Below, piece after piece: positions 58,971 to 64,000 of a stretch of DNA of 64,000 bases. Position numbers and translations under genes: made by a program. Position 1 is the stretch's first letter; each line of letters begins with the position of its first letter. A model generated the notes under the pieces. The model did not search any database and had not been told where the DNA came from. It saw only the letters and a program-made list of their open reading frames with translations. The DNA is from Canna indica (lineage: Eukaryota > Streptophyta > Magnoliopsida > Zingiberales > Cannaceae), in contig CP136890.1 in the NCBI GenBank assembly GCA_034359265.1, positions 62,869,501-62,933,500 of the forward strand. The letters run 5' to 3'.

Positions 58971-60465
58971 TGTTGGCTTTAGGTTTTCAACCTTAGTCTT
59001 AATCTCGGTTTTGATGATAACAAACATAGAACTAATATTTCAGGTTTCATATCAATTAGCGTTCGATGTCCTCGATTGGATAAATCGGAAAAAATTAGAA
59101 AATCGAAAGGACATTGATCGTCGCGCCCGGGTTCATCGCGGAAGTTTCTCGAAGATCGACGAGTGCACCAAAGTCACATTGGACGGGCTTAAAAATCACA
59201 TGAAAGCTCTCTATGTTGATGCTCGTTGAAAGACGGAACCCAAAAATGAAGCGCGCAAGAAAAAGGGCTGAAAATTCAATTCAGCCTAAGTTCGATCGAC
59301 CGCCCGATCGACCGAATAGGGTAAGGAAAATGGCACCAGCCATTTCGATAGATCGGTCAGTCGACCGAACAGTGCCGAAAAGAGGCAGCAGCTACTTCAG
59401 TCGATCGGGCGATCGACCGATCGAAGCCCAAAATGGGCAGTAGCTCTGTCGGTCGACCAACCGGTCGACCGACATGTAGATAGCCGAAGATGCAGATCAC
59501 GTCGGTCGATCGAATGTGGGAACGTGATCTTGCGTCCAGCGCAGTTGACCCATCGGTCGACCGACCGCAGAGAGAAAGCAGCTATCAATGTGAGCGGTCG
59601 ATCGGTCGGTCGATCGACCAATCAATCGACGGCCTGCAACAGATAGAAAACTATCTGTTGAGCTGTCGTTTCTTCGTGAGGGTATAAATATACCTTCATC
59701 TACTTCTTTTAATACTTCTTCCTTGACTTCTATAGATTTTATTGAGCATTTAAGAAGGGATTTAAGCCTTCCAATGATCGATTGCAGCGCGCTCTATTCT
59801 TTTGTCGAGTTCGTCTTCAAACTCCAACTGCTCCTCAACTCGGCTTTGACTCAAAGCACATTTACTGCGAGTTGGAGGCTACAAGGCTTGGAAAAGAGTA
59901 GATAATCTTGGTTTTATCTTAAGCTTTTTTCACTTGTATTTTTAACTGTTAATTTATCGTTTCTTTGAAGTTGAATTTGTAAGACCTAGGCTGTTAGGTC
60001 TTGTGGGTATAAGTGGTACCTGGTGTTAGGTGTAAAGCCACTTTTGTAAAATTATTGTTACTAGGATTAGTCAAGTTGTCCCTTAGGGTTGAGGCGGAAG
60101 AGTGCTCTCGATAAGAAGGCGGAGACTTCCGGGTGTGGAAGTATCTTAGGTCGAGAGTGAGACTCTTCAAGTCAAAGTCCTCTGTGTAAGAAAAATAAAA
60201 ATTAATCTAGTAAAACTAGTTTGGAAATCCTAAGCGGAGTGCTTAGGTATTGGAGTAGGCATTGGGGCCGAACCACTATAAATCTTGTGTTTGCATTGTT
60301 ATTTATTATTGCTTGTTCTTAATTGGTTATATCACTTTCGTATCAAATCGTAAGATTGCAAATTGCCTAAACAATTTAAGAAAATGATTAAAATCGAATT
60401 TAGTCTAATCAATTTAGTAAACACACTATTCACCCTCCCCCTCCAGTGTCGCCATTTCGCCTTCA
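58971..60465 (+). mobile_element. 3' LTR of pol-less element A
   Basis: The 1495-base LTR runs from TGTTGGCTTTAGG to CGCCTTCA. Palindrome array 59291-59632, hairpin 59638-59659, TATA box near 59683. Compared with the 5' LTR there are scattered substitutions, many at CpG, and few gaps. Confidence 0.9.
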
Positions 60466-61004
60466 AAGCATATGATATTATTTTGTCATTTACTACTTAT
60501 ATTATATGTCTACTTTTATTGATTATGCATGATGTTGATATGGTGGAATGATGACTGATGTACTCACTAAGTCCTAGTCGGACTTACCCCTCACCTTTGT
60601 TGTTTTTCAGCACCTGAGCTAGATCACAGAGGAATCGGGATGTACTAGTGCAACTGGTGGCGGTAGGGCAGCGGGTCTCGTGACATGTCGTGGTCAAGGG
60701 GGATACCTTAGTCATTTGTATTTTCTTTTGAGTTGTTGAGTCATTTAGACTCGGGTTATTTGTTTCCGCACTTTTCTTATTTATAGGAGTCTTGGTTATT
60801 TAATTAAAGTTTCCGTAAAATAACTTGGACATTTGATTTTTCATTGAGTCATTGGTTTGGTTTTGAATTTAATGTCTATTTTATTTCTTTTGAAATGTCA
60901 TAGGTTGTTCAGGTTATTTATTGTGTATGTGGTTTGAGTTGGGTTAGGTTTCGGGGTACGTGGCGTACCCTGGTCGGTGATCATTCCGAATTTGGAGTGT
61001 GCCA
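60466..61004 (+). mobile_element. Gypsy LTR, segment 2 of 2
   Basis: It resumes AAGCATATGATATTATT and matches the second LTR at 63086-63620. It ends GAGTGTGCCA before a primer site. Both segments together give an LTR of about 1.5 kb. Confidence 0.85.
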
Positions 61005-61007
61005 ATG

Positions 61008-61019
61008 TGGTATTAGAGC
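61008..61019 (+). other. Primer binding site of the first gypsy unit
   Basis: TGGTATTAGAGC is one base from the iMet complement, three bases after the LTR end. Confidence 0.8.
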
Positions 61020-61198
61020 GAGTACACTAATAGGATAGTGGGTATCGTATGGGGGCATTGCTAGCGTGTTCACATATGATATGTCCTAGTCACGAGATCG
61101 ACAGTTGAACCTGTGTACCAGTGGCAGTACATATTTTTTATTTAAGTTGATTGTTCATATGTTAAATTGTGTAGTACTTGCTTTTTTTTTTAATAGAA

Positions 61199-62365
61199 AT
61201 GGAGGCACATGATGATGTCGTGATGAATGGAAACGGAAGTAACTCCGTTGGCAAACGAGGCCGAGGCCGGGGTCGCAGCCAAGGTAGAGGTCGTGCTACT
61301 AGTTAGGCAGCTCAGGAGGAGGCAGTGTCAGATCCCAGAGTTGTACTACTAGAGACCCAGGTGACTGAGTTGACAAAGGAGCTTCACAGGGTATGGGATG
61401 ATTTCCGTAGAGAACAGGAGGAGTTCCGTAGGGAGCGAGAGGAGCTTCGTAAGGAGAGGGAGCTAGCGCAACAGCGGACCCCACCTATACCACCATCGGC
61501 ACCCACAGTGACCAATGTCGATCGAGCCAGTTCAGTCTTAATACGAGGAGGAGGATTGGCGAGATCCGGTGGTATGTAGCTCATTGTACATGGACCTTGT
61601 AAATCTAAAGCCGCCAATATTCACAAGCACAGATCAGGCAATGGAGGTGACGGCATTCCTTAACAACTATATAGAGCTATGCTCGGTCTTGGAGTGTTCC
61701 TCTGAGGCAATGGCGCACATAGTTCAGCTGCAACTTAGGGGCCCATCGAAAGAATGGCACCAGACATGGAGGGCACCTAGGGGGACTCATGCACCAGCCC
61801 CTATGTGGGGAGAATTTCGGACTGCTATCATCAAAAAGTACCTACCCAGGGATGTCTGTGAAAGGCGGGCAAGAGAGTTCGAGCAGCTTCACCAGATGGG
61901 CACCATGACGGTGTCGGAGTATGAGATCGAGTTCACACAGTTGTCCTGTTACCACCCATCCCTGGTGGTGACTAAGATGGACCGGGTGAGGCGATTCGTA
62001 GAGGGTCTGAGGGTGCAGATTGGCAGACTAATACACTACACCGAGGACATTACCTTTGTTCAGATGGTGAATAAGGCAATGCGAAAGGAAGCCATGGTAC
62101 CTACAACTGACAGGATGGACTAGCCCGAAAGAGGTTAAGGCAGTACCGTCAGGAGGACAGGCGAACCTAGACTGAGGGTGCCGGCACTAGGATGGCACGC
62201 CCATAGAGCCAGGGACAGGGAAATTTTGGAGGTCGTACGTGGACGAGACCACCGTCAGCAACTCAGAGTGCTACAATACCAGGAGGGCAGAGAGTCGAGG
62301 TGCCAGAGTGTGGGCAGTGCGGGAGGAGGCCCAAAGGAGCTTGCTACGGTCCGGAGTACATATTT
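61199..62365 (+). pseudogene. Gypsy gag (Retrotrans_gag domain), truncated at the zinc knuckle
   Basis: From the ATG at 61199 the frame gives an Arg/Gly-rich start (GRGRGRSQGRGRATS), a TAG at about 61304, and a charged coil (FRREQEEFRREREELRKERE). After a +1 shift near 61560, 61569-62123 carries the Retrotrans_gag domain: LKPPIFTSTDQAMEVTAFLN, MWGEFRTAIIKKYLP, REFEQLHQMGTMTVSEYE and FVEGLRVQIGRLI. After another stop a knuckle-like CGQCGRRPKGACYG lies near 62310-62350, where sequence jumps into the next LTR. The family is a plant Tekay/Del-like chromovirus by remembered motifs. The stop, frameshift and truncation make it inactive. Confidence 0.85.
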
Positions 62366-63620
62366 TGGGTCGAACCCTCCTTGACTTTAGGGCACTCGAG
62401 TGAGGGAGGTAGGCCGACCCTAGGGTACACAGCTAGGGTTGCGTAGGGCCGCTAAGTGGTTTTACCGTGTTCTAGGGTTATTCATGCTTTTCATTTTCCT
62501 TACTTATGAGGTTATGATGTATACTTTGGGTGCTATACTTGTTGAATGTGTTTGGCTGCATTGGCATATTCCTACGTTGTTGGATACATTATATCTCTTT
62601 ATTTAAGATTTGTGAACATCATTATGATATATGCATATATGTGGTTGTGATGAAAATGTGGAGGTTGAGGTATGTCCTTAACTTACCCTTATTTATCTGT
62701 TGTAGATATATATATATGTGTGTGTGTGATGTGCTTGTTGCATTTCTCGGTAGCCACGCTGGTGAGGGGAGGGTATGCCCCAAAGAGACAGCGTTGGTCT
62801 TATTCCAAAAGTTCGACTGGTGAGGGGAGATCATACCCCAAAGAGACAGTCCGGAGACCTGATCGGTGAGGCAAACGTATGGCCCAAAGAGACGGATCGG
62901 AAGAGCCAGTGTCGGTGAGGCGAGTGCATGCCCCAAAGAGACAACACTGAGCTGGATGGTAGTTTGGCGGCCACATAGTCTACCTACCCTACGTGGCTAT
63001 GAGAGATCGACGGGTCCGGTGAGCATTCATATGGTTGTGCTATTGCATTTGATATTATTATCTGTTGGTGGATGCTTTTATCATAAGCATATGATATTAT
63101 TTTGTCATTTACTGCTTATATTATATGCCTACTTTTATTGGTTATGCATGATGTTGATATGGTGGAATGATGACTGATTAACTCACTAAGTCCTAGTTGG
63201 ACTTACCCATCATCTTTGTTGTTTTTCAGCACCTGAGCTAGATCAGTTTGGTACCAGGGTGCAATAGTGGGGCTGGTGATGGCAGGATAGCGGGTCTCAT
63301 GACATGTCGTGGTCGAGGGGTATACTTGAGTCATTTGTATTTTCTTTTGAGTTTTTGAGTCATGTAGACTTGGGTTATTTGTTTCCACACTTTTCTTATT
63401 TATAGGAGTCTTGGTTATTTAATTAAGGCTTCCTTAAAGTAACTTGGACATTTGATTTTTCATTGAGTCTTTGGTTTGGTTTGGAATTTAATGTCTATTT
63501 TATTTCTTTTGAAATGTCATAGGCTGTTCATGTTATTTATTGTGTCTGTGGTTTGAGTTAGGTTAGGCTTCAGGGTACGTGGCGTACCCTGGCCGGTCAT
63601 ACCGGATTTGGGGTATGACA
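62366..63620 (+). mobile_element. Second gypsy LTR, 5' end truncated
   Basis: It begins at GGGTCGAACCCTCCTTG, the counterpart of 46678, so ~195 bases of the LTR start are lost. The four tandem units recur at 62757-62945. It ends GGGGTATGACA before a primer site. It is uninterrupted at the site where element A sits in the first LTR, although it lacks ~16 bases there. Confidence 0.85.
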
Positions 63621-63623
63621 ATG

Positions 63624-63635
63624 TGGTATCAGAGC
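63624..63635 (+). other. Primer binding site of the second gypsy unit
   Basis: TGGTATCAGAGC is a perfect iMet complement, three bases after the LTR end. Confidence 0.9.
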
Positions 63636-63814
63636 GGGTAGGATAATAGGATAGTGGGTATTGTATAGGGGCATTGCTAGTGTATTCATATATGATATGC
63701 CCTAGTCACGAGATCGACAACTGAACCTGCGCACCAACCGTGGTACGTATTTTTTATTTAAGTTGATTGTTCATATGTTAAATTGTGTAGTACTTGCTTT
63801 TTTTATTAATGAAA

Positions 63815-64000
63815 ATGGAGGCACTTGATGATGCCGTGATGAGTGGAAGCGGAAGTAACTCCGCTGGCAGATGAGGCCGAGGCCGAGGTCGCGACCGAGG
63901 CAAAGGTCGTGCTACTAGTCAGGCGGCTCAGGAGGAGGCAGTGGGAGATCCCAGAGTTGTACTGCTAGAGACCAAGGTGACTGAGCTGGCCGAGGAGTTT
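63815..64000 (+). pseudogene. Second gypsy gag start, runs off the window
   Basis: The ATG at 63815 opens the same protein as at 61199 (MEALDDAVMSGSGSNSAGR). A TGA at 63872-63874 interrupts the Arg/Gly-rich segment. The coil region after it (QEEAVGDPRVVLLETKVTEL) is intact up to the window end. Confidence 0.8.

Overview
This window is nuclear DNA of a flowering plant. It has AT-rich intergenic DNA, a gene with about a dozen exons and GT-AG introns, and many nested plant transposable elements: Ty1/copia with tRNA-iMet primer sites, Ty3/gypsy, CACTA and hAT. I see no bacterial operon, CRISPR array, rRNA or tRNA gene, and I cannot name the species.

Only one ordinary host gene is supported. It lies on the minus strand at about 31.8-41.95 kb, in the one transposon-poor stretch (about 29.85-46.4 kb). 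It has a TATA box, a non-coding first exon, a 3-kb first intron and 11 coding exons that join in frame into an 817-residue product. By remembered motifs the product belongs to a plant nuclear protein family that includes Arabidopsis At4g29790 and At2g19390 (called ADA3-like or SAGA-associated by some authors).

Left block (1-29.85 kb). A gypsy LTR end (1-916) abuts a minus-strand copia element with LTR, primer site and gag (917-3687). A decayed CACTA transposase (TNP2) relic lies on both sides of a 25.8-kb insertion. That insertion is one old solo LTR (3899-29684, perfect CTAAT duplication on both sides) which itself received two elements. The first is a decayed full-length copia with 2.4-kb LTRs (4820-21310); it carries two solo LTRs and a hAT transposon. 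The second is a pol-less copia-like element (21564-29308).

Right block (46.48-64 kb). A gypsy LTR is split by pol-less element A (47443-60465). A is split inside its gag by sister element B (49599-56274), and B holds a CACTA transposon (50358-54162). After the nest the gypsy LTR resumes, followed by a gypsy gag, a second gypsy LTR and a second gag start running off the window.

The most unusual content is the pol-less family (three copies here). Its ~1.5-kb LTRs carry a dense array of imperfect GGTCGACC palindromes followed by a conserved AACGGATAG hairpin and a TATA box. Its interior encodes only a Gag-like protein and up to 3.4 kb of AT-rich DNA that is conserved between copies without coding. 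It resembles what has been called TR-GAG or LARD-like non-autonomous elements. A ~185-bp perfect-looking foldback upstream of the CACTA transposase is a second candidate for follow-up.
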